64,000 nucleotides of DNA. Source: Clostridium sp. BJN0013. GTDB lineage: Bacteria > Bacillota > Clostridia > Clostridiales > Clostridiaceae. A model generated the notes under the pieces. That model was not told the DNA's origin, made no database searches, and saw nothing but the letters and a program-made list of their open reading frames with translations. This document shows, piece after piece, positions 18,878-27,814 of the stretch (position 1 is its first letter; each line of letters opens with the position of its first letter). Made by a program: the position numbers and the translations under genes. The stretch covers positions 1,302,001-1,366,000 of the forward strand of contig NZ_CP162495.1 of NCBI RefSeq assembly GCF_040939125.1, read 5' to 3'.

Positions 18878-19942
18878 ATGAATTCCATATTATATTTAGA
18901 AGATGGTACTGTATTTATGGGAAAGGCTATAGGACAGATAGGAATAACTGTAGGAGAATTGGTTTTTAATACTTCAATGACAGGATATCAGGAAATACTT
19001 ACAGACCCTTCCTATGCAGGGCAGGTAATAACTATGTGCTATCCCTACATTGGTAACTATGGTATAAACTATAGTTCCAGTCAATCTGAAAAAATACAGG
19101 TAAAAGGTATAGTAGTAAAGAATATGTACAATGACACTTCTCATTATTTAAGTGAAAATAGTTTTGAAGGATTTTTAAAAGAAAATAATATTGTAGGTAT
19201 CAGCGGCATAGATACTAGAAGTATAACTAAAAAAATAAGAGCCAGTGGAACTATGAAATGTGTCATATGTAATAAAAATGAATCTATAAATGAATTAAAG
19301 GATATGTTAAATCTTTATGATGATAAAAAGTTGGTAGCACAGGTAAGTATCCCTTCTATAAAGAAGATCAGAGGGAATGGCTCTAAAGTAGCAGTTTTAG
19401 ATTTTGGCATAAAAAATAATATTATTGAAAATTTAAAGAGCAGAAATTGTGATATAACTATATTTCCATATAACACTTCTTATGAAAGCATAATGAGCAT
19501 AAATCCCAAAGGTATACTTTTAAGTAATGGACCAGGGGATCCTAAAGATGTATATGATACTGTGGAGGTAATAAAAAAGTTACTAAATACTGTTCCTATA
19601 TTTGGCATATGTCTTGGACATCAATTGTTGTCTCTTGCACTTGGGGGAGACACTTATAAAATGAAATTTGGACATAGGGGCGGTAACCATGGTGTGTATG
19701 ACAGCGATACAGATAAATCTTTTATAACATCCCAAAACCACGGCTATGCTGTTAAAAGGGATAGTTTAGATGAAAACAATATAAAAATAACTCATATTAA
19801 TTTAAATGATAATACAGTAGAAGGATTTAGACATAAAACCTTACCTATATTTTCAGTTCAGTTTCATCCTGAAGGTTCCCCAGGGCCTACTGATACAAGC
19901 TATTTGTTTGATAAATTTTTAAGTTTGATGACTTTAGTATAA
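18878..19942 (+). CDS. carA: Carbamoyl-phosphate synthase small (glutaminase) subunit
   Basis: This 354-residue subunit hydrolyses glutamine to feed ammonia to CarB. The N-terminal domain contains VGELVFNTSMTGYQEILTDP. The class I amidotransferase domain has the nucleophile Cys in GICLGHQLL (about 249) and the catalytic His-Glu in VQFHPEGSPGP (about 329). It follows argF by 14 bp and precedes carB by 21 bp. Full length and intact. Confidence 0.96.
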   Translation: MNSILYLEDGTVFMGKAIGQIGITVGELVFNTSMTGYQEILTDPSYAGQVITMCYPYIGNYGINYSSSQSEKIQVKGIVVKNMYNDTSHYLSENSFEGFLKENNIVGISGIDTRSITKKIRASGTMKCVICNKNESINELKDMLNLYDDKKLVAQVSIPSIKKIRGNGSKVAVLDFGIKNNIIENLKSRNCDITIFPYNTSYESIMSINPKGILLSNGPGDPKDVYDTVEVIKKLLNTVPIFGICLGHQLLSLALGGDTYKMKFGHRGGNHGVYDSDTDKSFITSQNHGYAVKRDSLDENNIKITHINLNDNTVEGFRHKTLPIFSVQFHPEGSPGPTDTSYLFDKFLSLMTLV

Positions 19943-19963
19943 ATAACAAGGAGAAGTGATATA

Positions 19964-22900
19964 ATGCCGTTAAGAGAAAACTTGAAGAAGGTTTTAATAA
20001 TAGGTTCAGGTCCTATAATAATAGGTCAGGCAGCGGAATTTGACTATTCAGGAACACAAGCTTGTGAAGCTATAAAGAAAGAAGGGATAGAAACAGTACT
20101 TGTAAATAGCAATCCTGCTACTATAATGACAGATAAAAATATTGCACACAAGACCTATGTAGAACCTTTGACTGTTGAATCACTGGAGGCAATAATAAAA
20201 AGAGAAAGACCAGATGGAGTTCTGGCTGGATTTGGAGGGCAGACAGCTCTTAATTTAGCTATGGAACTTGGTAAACTTGGTATATTAAAAAAGTATAATG
20301 TGGAACTTCTTGGAATAAAAACTGAATCAATAAAGAATGCCGAGGACAGGGAAAGTTTTAAAAATTTAATGGAAGAAATAGGAGAACCTATAGCTTTAAG
20401 TACTATTGCTACGGATTTACAGCAGTGCAAGTCTTTTTTAGATAAGGTCAATTTGCCTATTATAATAAGGCCAGCTTATACCCTGGGGGGAACTGGGGGA
20501 GGTATTGCAAGCAATTATGAAGAATATATGGAAATATGTAAAAATGGATTGGAAGAAAGCCCTATAAATCAAATATTGTTAGAGCAAAGTCTGGCTGGAT
20601 GGAAAGAACTTGAGTATGAGATAATGAGAGATAAAAAAGACAATTGTATGGTAGTTTGTAATATGGAAAATTTAGATCCTGTGGGAATACATACAGGAGA
20701 TAGTATAGTAGTTGCACCGTCACAGACGCTTACAGACAGAGAATATCAGATGCTTAGAAGATCTTCTATAAAGATAATAAGAAAATTAAAAATAGAGGGA
20801 GGGTGCAATATTCAATTTGCACTGAATCCTAATAGCAATGAATATATGGTTATAGAAGTAAATCCAAGGGTAAGTAGATCCAGTGCACTGGCTTCAAAGG
20901 CCGCAGGATATCCTATAGCCAAAATAGCAGCCAAGATAGCTCTTGGATATACTTTGGATGAGTTAAAAAACTATGTTACAGGAAATTCCAGTGCTCTTTT
21001 TGAACCAGCACTGGATTATTGTGTAGTTAAAATGCCTAAGTGGCCTTTTGATAAATTCAAGACTGCCAATAGAACCCTCAAAACTCAGATGAAGGCTACT
21101 GGAGAAGTTATGGCAATAGACAGAAGCTTTGAAAGTGCCCTTTTAAAGGCAGTTATAAGTCTTGAAGGAAAGATAGTAGGGTTAAAGCTGGATAAATTTG
21201 AAGATATGAACTTATCTCAAATAATAGATAAGTTAAAAAAAGAAGATGATGAGAGACTTTTTGCTCTTGCAGAAGCTCTTAGAAAAGGAATAAGTATAGA
21301 TGAGCTTTATGAAATAACCAAAATAGACAAATGGTTTATAGGTGGAGTAAAAAATATTATAGATATGGAAAATAAATTGGTTAATAATGTACCAAATGTA
21401 GATATTATTCATCAAGCTGAATTAATGGGATTTACAGATGAATACATCTGTAGTTTAATGGGAATGAAGCTGAAAGATTTAAAGCAACTTAGAGAAGTAA
21501 ATGGCATAAGAGTGGTATATAAGATGGTAGATACCTGCAGCGGTGAATTTGAAGCCAAGACTTCTTATTATTACTCCTGCTATGATCTTGAAAATGATAA
21601 TGTTATTTCAGATAATAGAAAAATACTTGTAATAGGCTCCGGTCCCATTAGAATAGGACAGGGCATAGAATTTGACTACTGCTGTGTTAATGGTGTGTGG
21701 GCTATAAAAAAGGCAGGATATGAAGCTATTATAATAAATAACAATCCTGAAACTGTCAGTACGGATTTTGATATTTCAGATAAACTGTATTTTGATCCTC
21801 TTTATATAGATGATGTAATGAATGTGATAAATGAAGAAAAAGTAGATGGAGTTATAGTACAATTTGGAGGACAAACTGCTCTGAATTTATCTAAAAAATT
21901 AAATGACAGGGGAGTGAATCTACTTGGGACCTCTTTTGAGTCCATAGATCTGGCAGAGGACAGGGAAAAATTTAGAATACTCCTTAAAAGGCTCAATATA
22001 AATTCTCCTATAGGAGGGTCTGTAACTAGTTTGGAAGAAGCTTATAAACTGGTTTCTGAAATAGGGTATCCAGTTATTGTAAGACCATCTTATGTAATAG
22101 GTGGAAGGGCTATGAAAGTAGTTTACAACCCTGAGGAATTAGAGAGATATTTAAAAGAGGCTGTAGATTTATCTAAAGAACATCCTGTACTTGTGGATAA
22201 ATATATACTTGGAAGGGAAATAGAGGTAGATGCCATATCAGATGGACATGACTTGATAATTCCTGGAATAATGGAACATGTTGAAAGAACGGGAGTACAT
22301 TCAGGAGATAGTATAGCTATATATCCTGCTTCCGATTTACCTGAAAATGTATGCCAAAAAATAGAGGAGTATACGGTAAATATAGCTAGAGAGTTAAATG
22401 TTAAAGGTCTTTTAAATGTTCAATACGCTTTTGATGGAGATAAGATATATGTAATAGAGGTAAACCCAAGGGCATCAAGGACTGTACCTATTTTAAGTAA
22501 AGTTACTGATATTCCTATGGTGGAAATAGCCGTGGAAGTTATGCTGGGTAAAAAAATAAAGGAATTTAATTATAGACAGGATATGTATAAATACAGTAAT
22601 ATTTTTGCCGTAAAAATGCCTGTATTTTCTAGCAAAAAATTACCTGGAGTAGATGTGGCTTTGGGACCGGAAATGAAATCCACCGGAGAGGTTTTGGGGG
22701 TTGACTTTGATAAAGATAAGGCAATGTACAAAGCTTTTAAGGCAGCTGGAATTAAAATTCTCAAAAAAGGTAATTTATATGTTTGTGTAAATGATAGAGA
22801 TAAATGCAGTTCTTTAGAAGTAATTAAAAAGTATAGTTCTTTGAATTTCAATATAATTGCCTCTTTTGGAACCTGGAAATTTTTAAATCAAAATGGTATA

Positions 22901-23182
22901 AAATGCAGTAAGATTTCTATAGAGGATGCAATATCCTATGTAAAAGAAGACAAGATAGATATAGTTATAAATATACCTACTCAAGGATATGATGGTACAA
23001 GAGATGGTTTTAAATTAAGGCATACTGCCCTGGCCCATGATAAGGTGGTATTTACCTGCATAGATACAGCCAGTGTTTATGCCGATGCTATATTGGTAGA
23101 TAAAAAGGGAGAAACTATAGAATATAGACCTATGAGTGAATATCTACAGGGCAGTTTAAATAAGAAAATTATAAATATATGA
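19964..23182 (+). CDS. carB: Carbamoyl-phosphate synthase large subunit
   Basis: The 1072-residue protein has the full duplicated layout. Two ATP-grasp synthase halves each start with a nucleotide-binding Gly-rich motif (IGSGPIIIGQAAEFDYSG at about 13, and IGSGPIRIGQGIEFDYCC at about 557). Each half also has a GGQTALNL segment, and the ends of the ATP sites read EVNPRVSRSSALASKAAGYP and EVNPRASRTVPILSK. The C-terminal allosteric MGS-like domain begins near 930 and includes INIPTQGYDGTRDG. It is the last gene of the operon and is followed by a strong terminator. Confidence 0.97.
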   Translation: MPLRENLKKVLIIGSGPIIIGQAAEFDYSGTQACEAIKKEGIETVLVNSNPATIMTDKNIAHKTYVEPLTVESLEAIIKRERPDGVLAGFGGQTALNLAMELGKLGILKKYNVELLGIKTESIKNAEDRESFKNLMEEIGEPIALSTIATDLQQCKSFLDKVNLPIIIRPAYTLGGTGGGIASNYEEYMEICKNGLEESPINQILLEQSLAGWKELEYEIMRDKKDNCMVVCNMENLDPVGIHTGDSIVVAPSQTLTDREYQMLRRSSIKIIRKLKIEGGCNIQFALNPNSNEYMVIEVNPRVSRSSALASKAAGYPIAKIAAKIALGYTLDELKNYVTGNSSALFEPALDYCVVKMPKWPFDKFKTANRTLKTQMKATGEVMAIDRSFESALLKAVISLEGKIVGLKLDKFEDMNLSQIIDKLKKEDDERLFALAEALRKGISIDELYEITKIDKWFIGGVKNIIDMENKLVNNVPNVDIIHQAELMGFTDEYICSLMGMKLKDLKQLREVNGIRVVYKMVDTCSGEFEAKTSYYYSCYDLENDNVISDNRKILVIGSGPIRIGQGIEFDYCCVNGVWAIKKAGYEAIIINNNPETVSTDFDISDKLYFDPLYIDDVMNVINEEKVDGVIVQFGGQTALNLSKKLNDRGVNLLGTSFESIDLAEDREKFRILLKRLNINSPIGGSVTSLEEAYKLVSEIGYPVIVRPSYVIGGRAMKVVYNPEELERYLKEAVDLSKEHPVLVDKYILGREIEVDAISDGHDLIIPGIMEHVERTGVHSGDSIAIYPASDLPENVCQKIEEYTVNIARELNVKGLLNVQYAFDGDKIYVIEVNPRASRTVPILSKVTDIPMVEIAVEVMLGKKIKEFNYRQDMYKYSNIFAVKMPVFSSKKLPGVDVALGPEMKSTGEVLGVDFDKDKAMYKAFKAAGIKILKKGNLYVCVNDRDKCSSLEVIKKYSSLNFNIIASFGTWKFLNQNGIKCSKISIEDAISYVKEDKIDIVINIPTQGYDGTRDGFKLRHTALAHDKVVFTCIDTASVYADAILVDKKGETIEYRPMSEYLQGSLNKKIINI

Positions 23183-23236
23183 TATATTTAATGTATGGAT
23201 TTTAAATTGCAGCCTTTATATAACGGATAAACAAAA

Positions 23237-23290
23237 AATAATAAAATCGTTGATAATTTATATACAATTTACCAACGATTTTATTATTTT
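23237..23290. terminator. Bidirectional terminator after carB
   Basis: A perfect 16-bp stem (AATAATAAAATCGTTG facing CAACGATTTTATTATT) ends in a T-rich tract on both strands. It separates carB from the convergent Spo0E-like gene. Confidence 0.88.
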
Positions 23291-23322
23291 GATTTTATTC
23301 TACAAACTGTATTTTGGAGAAG

Positions 23323-23496
23323 TTATTCTGTATCCAGAGTACTTTTTATATTTTCATGCATGAGCTCTCCTATAATTTTGTCTAGTTTATTATTTACCTC
23401 TAAAATTTCTTGCTCCAAATGATCTCTTTCACAAATTAATAAATTTAATCTTTTTCTTAGTTTATAAATATCTTTTTTTGACACATCTTTTGACAC
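23323..23496 (-). CDS. Spo0E-like aspartyl-phosphate phosphatase
   Basis: A 57-residue protein of two helices, matching the small Spo0E family that removes phosphate from Spo0A~P and so delays sporulation. The core reads LRKRLNLLICERDHLEQEI followed by EVNNKLDKIIGEL. The family signature S-x-x-L-D-x-x-I appears as NNKLDKII, with Asn in place of the usual Ser. An in-frame GTG at 23505 overlaps the ribosome site GGAGTG, so the GTG at 23496 is the likelier start. It implies a spore-forming host. Confidence 0.72.
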   Translation of the reverse strand: MSKDVSKKDIYKLRKRLNLLICERDHLEQEILEVNNKLDKIIGELMHENIKSTLDTE

Positions 23497-23732
23497 ACTT
23501 AACACTCCAAATGTATAGTTTAAGTTTAAATTTTTGAATAACAGATAATCTTCTCTCTATTTACATATAAATTGTATTTATTTTAGAATTAAAGTTTGCA
23601 GAGTAATTACATACTTAATTTTACACAATAAATATGCTAAATGCAAATAATATTTGTTTACAGTAAGCTTATTTATCTAATTAATGGTTATGTATAAAGT
23701 TATCTTAAGAGGTTAGACAGGAGTGAAGACAA

Positions 23733-24125
23733 ATGAAGAGAGTAAATATAATTAATAAACAGGAAATGGGGTTTAGAATTCGTGAAAATAGAGAAAAGTT
23801 AGATTTAACAAGAGAAAAATTTGCTGAAATTGTAGATCTTTCCGCACTTTATATTGGACAACTAGAGCGAGGTGAAAGACAGATGAGTCTTACAGCCTTG
23901 GTTAAAATAGCCAACTCACTTTGCGTAACAACAGATTATTTGATATATGGAAAGGATAAATGTAAAAATAATGAAAATATCATAAAAGAGGAATTTAAAG
24001 AATATAATTCAGCAGTCGATAAAAAAAAGAGCAGTGTGTTACATAAGTTACTGGAGACATGCTCTCCCAAAGAGTTAAATTTAATTGAAAGTATGGTGAA
24101 ACTTATTTTACCTTATATTAGATAG
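23733..24125 (+). CDS. XRE-family HTH transcriptional regulator
   Basis: The 130-residue protein has a lambda-repressor-like HTH at about residues 14-72: IRENREKLDLTREKFAEIV, then SALYIGQLERGERQMS and TDYLIYG. A short helical tail follows (SPKELNLIESMVKLI), probably for dimerisation. The ribosome site AGGAGTG precedes ATG 23733. It stands alone, with a long palindrome directly behind its stop codon. Target genes unknown. Confidence 0.85.
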   Translation: MKRVNIINKQEMGFRIRENREKLDLTREKFAEIVDLSALYIGQLERGERQMSLTALVKIANSLCVTTDYLIYGKDKCKNNENIIKEEFKEYNSAVDKKKSSVLHKLLETCSPKELNLIESMVKLILPYIR

Positions 24126-24128
24126 AGA

Positions 24129-24185
24129 TAGCCAATGGTATAGAAATTTGCATATAAAATGTTAAAATTTCTATACCATTGGCTA
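24129..24185. terminator. 21-bp perfect inverted repeat after the HTH gene
   Basis: The arms at 24129-24149 and 24165-24185 are perfectly complementary (TAGCCAATGGTATAG...) around a 15-nt loop. They start 4 bp after the regulator's stop codon. No long T tract follows, so it may be a weak terminator, a 3'-end stabiliser or a binding site. Confidence 0.6.
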
Positions 24186-24301
24186 CAATATTTATATAAA
24201 CATGGTAATAACTCCAATGTATAAGCCAGGTATAGAGTGTACAACATAAATGAATAATGTAATTTACATCTATACATTTTAAAGATTGGAGGATATATTT
24301 T

Positions 24302-25198
24302 ATGAAAAAAATAATTTTAATCATAATATTGAGCTGTATATGGGCAAATCCTGTAAAAGCCTTGTCAAATAATTATGACATTACAATGAAGCAGGATATT
24401 TTATGTCTTATGATGGCATATAAGGATTATATTATTGATATAGAAAAAGATAGTAGTAAAAATGTATATTTAATTACTAAATCAGGTAAAAAAATTTTAT
24501 ATGATGATAAGAAAGAAAAGAGTTTTGAAGAAAAACTGTATAACACAGATCTGCAGGATATGATGGAACAACTCTATCCAAAGGAATCCATAAATAAGGT
24601 CATGGATAAGGATATGGATCCGGGGAGATTTAGAGTTTATCCACTATTAAACGAAGTATATGGATTCAATAAAAGCTCTGTAGAATCTAATTTAAAAAGG
24701 GTTAACCTGGGATATGGTAGTTTTCAGTTTAATGGAAACAATGATGCTTCAAAATGCCTGGAAAATGTTATGAAGGAACTTATTCCACTGTCACAAAAAA
24801 GAACGGATATTTCAAGATGTCTTTTTCCGGGTAGTGGTACATTTAATTATAGGTGTATTTCCGGAACTAATTTATTAAGTCCCCATGCATTTGGAATAGC
24901 TATAGATCTTGCTAGAGATAAAAGAGATTATTGGAAGTGGGTACCTAAAGAAGAGGGAAATAGCAGATTAGAAGAATATCCTAAGGAAATTGTGGAGATA
25001 TTTGAAAAAAATAATTTTGTTTGGGGAGGAAAGTGGAGTCATTTTGATATTTTGCATTTTGAATATAGACCGGAAATAATTTTGAAAGCTAAATATTTTA
25101 ATACTGAGGATAAAAATAGTAAGTTATGGTATGGAGATGTACCTTGTGAAGATGAGGTAGTGAAAAACTGTATAAAAAAGATAGATGAAAAACTATAA
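24302..25198 (+). CDS. Secreted M15-family peptidase (VanY/CwlK-like, D,D- or L,D-type)
   Basis: A 298-residue protein with an N-terminal signal peptide (KKIILIIILSCIWANPVKA). The C-terminal M15 zinc site is visible as SPHAFGIAIDL (His and Asp, about 193-203) and SHFDILHFEY (about 245-254), with a WGGKW segment just before it. Such enzymes cut peptide bridges or terminal D-residues of peptidoglycan. It is followed about 120 bp downstream by another exported putative amidase, so the two may act together on the wall. Confidence 0.82.
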   Translation: MKKIILIIILSCIWANPVKALSNNYDITMKQDILCLMMAYKDYIIDIEKDSSKNVYLITKSGKKILYDDKKEKSFEEKLYNTDLQDMMEQLYPKESINKVMDKDMDPGRFRVYPLLNEVYGFNKSSVESNLKRVNLGYGSFQFNGNNDASKCLENVMKELIPLSQKRTDISRCLFPGSGTFNYRCISGTNLLSPHAFGIAIDLARDKRDYWKWVPKEEGNSRLEEYPKEIVEIFEKNNFVWGGKWSHFDILHFEYRPEIILKAKYFNTEDKNSKLWYGDVPCEDEVVKNCIKKIDEKL

Positions 25199-25317
25199 AT
25201 CAACATATTTAATACCTGAAATTTACAGAGTGATTATTATTTTAAATGGGAATAATAATTGTAAAATTATATGAACTCTGATAACTGTTAAATTATAATT
25301 ATATGAGGAGTATAACT

Positions 25318-26415
25318 ATGAAATTTTTTCTAAAGAAACATTTTATACAGTTTATTGTAATAATTCTATTTATATTTTGCATATCGCCCTATATAAAAGC
25401 ACAGGAAGAGGAAACTCTCATTAAAGAAGAAATATCAAATTCCATACAGGAAATATTTCGAAATAGAAATAAGGCCATATTAAATGGAGATTTAAAATTA
25501 ATAGAAGTTAGCTATGACAAAAACACAAAATATGGCACCTGGGCTTATGAACATGAAGAGACCAAGAAAAAATATCTTGAAAATTGGGAAGAAAAGCAGG
25601 GGGTAAGGTTTACAGATATTACTCCTGATATAGTAATAAAAAGAATTAGGAGAAAAGATGACAAGTTTTCTGTAAATTTGATATGTTCAACAGAATACAA
25701 ATATGTATATGAAAATTGCCCTGAAATTATAAATAGATGTAGAATAGGAACCTCCCATGTATTAAATATGGCTAAAAAAGATAATAAATGGATAATAACT
25801 AAGGAGTGGTATAAAGATCCTTTTGCAGACTCTCTCAATCTAGATAATTTAAAAGTTGATTCCATAAAACAATATATATTGTCTCAAAATGAAAGAGAAC
25901 TTTCAAATGTAGGAGATAGAAGAAAATCTGCAGTGGAATATGCAGATAAATACTGCGGCATAGCTACAGAAAAGAAATGCGGTTATATCTATAATAAAAA
26001 ATATAGAAATTATAATTCTCAGGGAGGAGATTGTGCCAATTTTGCATCCCAAATATTACATGAAGGAGGAAAATTCAAAAAAAATCGTTCGTGGAATTAT
26101 GATAGCTCAGGAGCCACTGGTGCATGGTTAAATGCAGATGGATTTAAAGATTATATGATATACAGTGGAAGAGCTTCAGTTATTGCCCATGGCAGTTATG
26201 AGAAAGTTTATAAGGCTTCTTATAAACTTCTTCCAGGAGATTTTATAGCATATGAAAAAAAAGGAGATATTACCCATATTTCAGTGGTGACAGGTGCAGA
26301 CTGCAAAGGATATTCTCTGGTAAGCTGTCATAATACAGATAGAAATAGAGTGCCTTGGGATCTTGGATGGAGTGATAAGAATATAAAATTTTGGTTGGTA
26401 CATGTGAATTATTAA
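25318..26415 (+). CDS. Secreted amidase_6-domain protein
   Basis: The 365-residue protein has a signal peptide (about residues 1-29), a middle domain of about 150 residues resembling NTF2-like/SH3-like spacer regions, and a C-terminal amidase_6 domain (from about 200). The domain has the nucleophile Cys in QGGDCANFASQ (about 237), His in THISVVTG and a SCHNTDR segment. The fold is papain-like and predicted to act on cell-wall peptides or amides. ATG 25318 is chosen over the ATG at 25303 because GAGGAG lies between them. Confidence 0.82.
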   Translation: MKFFLKKHFIQFIVIILFIFCISPYIKAQEEETLIKEEISNSIQEIFRNRNKAILNGDLKLIEVSYDKNTKYGTWAYEHEETKKKYLENWEEKQGVRFTDITPDIVIKRIRRKDDKFSVNLICSTEYKYVYENCPEIINRCRIGTSHVLNMAKKDNKWIITKEWYKDPFADSLNLDNLKVDSIKQYILSQNERELSNVGDRRKSAVEYADKYCGIATEKKCGYIYNKKYRNYNSQGGDCANFASQILHEGGKFKKNRSWNYDSSGATGAWLNADGFKDYMIYSGRASVIAHGSYEKVYKASYKLLPGDFIAYEKKGDITHISVVTGADCKGYSLVSCHNTDRNRVPWDLGWSDKNIKFWLVHVNY

Positions 26416-26576
26416 ATAATTAAAATTTATAATAGTAAATTGTGAACTGTGAATTGTGAACTGATAATATTGAACTGGCAATATTGGTGTATAAATTAAT
26501 AGAAATGGGATATGATACAATTAGAAAAAATATTTTACCATGAATAAGAAACAATATAAAATAGGGGAGAGAGCAT

Positions 26577-27029
26577 ATGGTATTTAAATTAGGCAAAACC
26601 CGTAAGGTAGCAGGTAATGTATATGTAGTGAGAACACTTGTTTCTAACTTTTTTATTTATTCTAATTATGAAACTACTATATGTTTTAATTCGGGTTTTG
26701 TTCCCTTTGTTATAAATAGGGAATTAAGCAAAATAGATATTAAGCCTGAATCTGTTTCTAATGTGTTTATAACTTATCCCTATTTCTATAATATAGGAGG
26801 TATTAGATTATTTAAAAATTCAAATGTTTACATACCCTCAGAAGTATTCGATAAAAAATTAAAATATATGGAATTTAGTAAAAAAAAGAGAAGTAAAATA
26901 AAATATATAAGAGTAAAGGATGGAGATGTATTAAATATAGGAAATATAAAAATAAAAGCTATTATATTTCCGGGACGTAAAACGGGGACTATTTCATATA
27001 TGGTAAATGACAGTACTTTGTTTATATAA
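26577..27029 (+). CDS. Degenerate metallo-beta-lactamase-fold protein (metal ligands lost)
   Basis: The 150 residues follow the first half of the metallo-beta-lactamase fold: NVYVVRTLVSNFFIY, then VFITYPYFYNIGGIRLF where active members have T-H-x-H-x-D-H-x-GG, then FPGRKTGTISYMVND where active members have PGH-T-G. All four residues of the HxHxDH motif are replaced (Y, Y, Y, N) and the later His is Arg. The frame stops at LFI, exactly where the next ligand (GD) would follow. It is therefore catalytically dead and about half length. It has a good ribosome site (GGGGAGAG), so a non-enzymatic role is possible, but decay is more likely. Confidence 0.6.
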   Translation: MVFKLGKTRKVAGNVYVVRTLVSNFFIYSNYETTICFNSGFVPFVINRELSKIDIKPESVSNVFITYPYFYNIGGIRLFKNSNVYIPSEVFDKKLKYMEFSKKKRSKIKYIRVKDGDVLNIGNIKIKAIIFPGRKTGTISYMVNDSTLFI

Positions 27030-27196
27030 ATTTAAATTATGTATTTTAAATGATTATATACTACGCTATATTCATTTCTTTGAGTAAACTCACCTAATTA
27101 CCATAAAGCATAAAATATATTTATAGTGATTGACACTATATAGGCAATATTATATGCTCTAACCAGTCTTTTTAAACTTAATGCAGTTGTAAACAA

Positions 27197-27232
27197 AAGG
27201 CATTCTTCACTAGCCCTGGGAATGCTTTTTTA
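27197..27232 (+). terminator. Probable terminator in 400-bp gap
   Basis: AAGGCATTC and GAATGCTT form a short stem (one bulged base) followed by TTTTTT. Apart from this I see no gene or repeat between 27030 and 27430. The last 100 bp are A/T-rich and probably hold the promoter of the glycosyltransferase gene. Confidence 0.55.
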
Positions 27233-27440
27233 ATATGTTTTTTAAATTATGTTCTCATTTTAATGTTGCAAAAGTTCCCTTTGACCATATTTTTCGCAAT
27301 TTTATAACCTTCTTTAGATACGTCTTAGAATAAATGGTATAATATACATATCTAAGAAAATAATTTTAGAATCTCCTTTTAAAACATATAACATATACAA
27401 AACTCAAATAATTATAATTTAAATTATAGGAGTGATACCA

Positions 27441-27814
27441 ATGAATATTCTTAGAAAAAATTATTATAGTATAATGACAATATTAGGACTATTAATTTGT
27501 ATTATTTGGATTATAACAGTTAATACACAACCATTTTCTGATTTTGATTACTACAATAAACTTGCACAACAAATTGCTAAGGGTGGCGAATGGGGGGATA
27601 CATATACAAGTGTTGGATATTCAGTTATTCTAGGATTCATATATTCAATTTTTGGAATTAATTTAATTGTGGCTAAAATTTTTAATATAACTTTGATACT
27701 TATAAATTATATGTTAATTTATAAAATATTAAATAAAATAAATTTAAGCGAAATCAGACGAAAAATTATTTATACAGTATTTGTTTTCTTCCCTAATAAT
27801 ATTTTTTATACTAG
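27441..27814 (+). pseudogene. GT39-like membrane glycosyltransferase, 5' part (interrupted by IS5 element)
   Basis: The first 125 codons are visible: a transmembrane helix (MTILGLLICIIWIITV), then SDFDYYNKLAQQIAKGGEWG and TSVGYSVILGFIYSIFG. This is the start pattern of PMT/ArnT-type (GT39/GT83) lipid-linked sugar transferases, where the acidic pair after the first helix is catalytic. The frame runs into the insertion at CTAG 27811-27814. Removing the element and one CTAG restores one frame with 28695-29565, giving a 414-residue protein. ATG 27441 has AGGAG at 27428. Confidence 0.8.

Noticed and set aside
26420-26490. Short repeated GTGAACTG/GTGAATTG sequences
   Set aside because: Only two or three imperfect short units, within what is expected for A/T-rich intergenic DNA.
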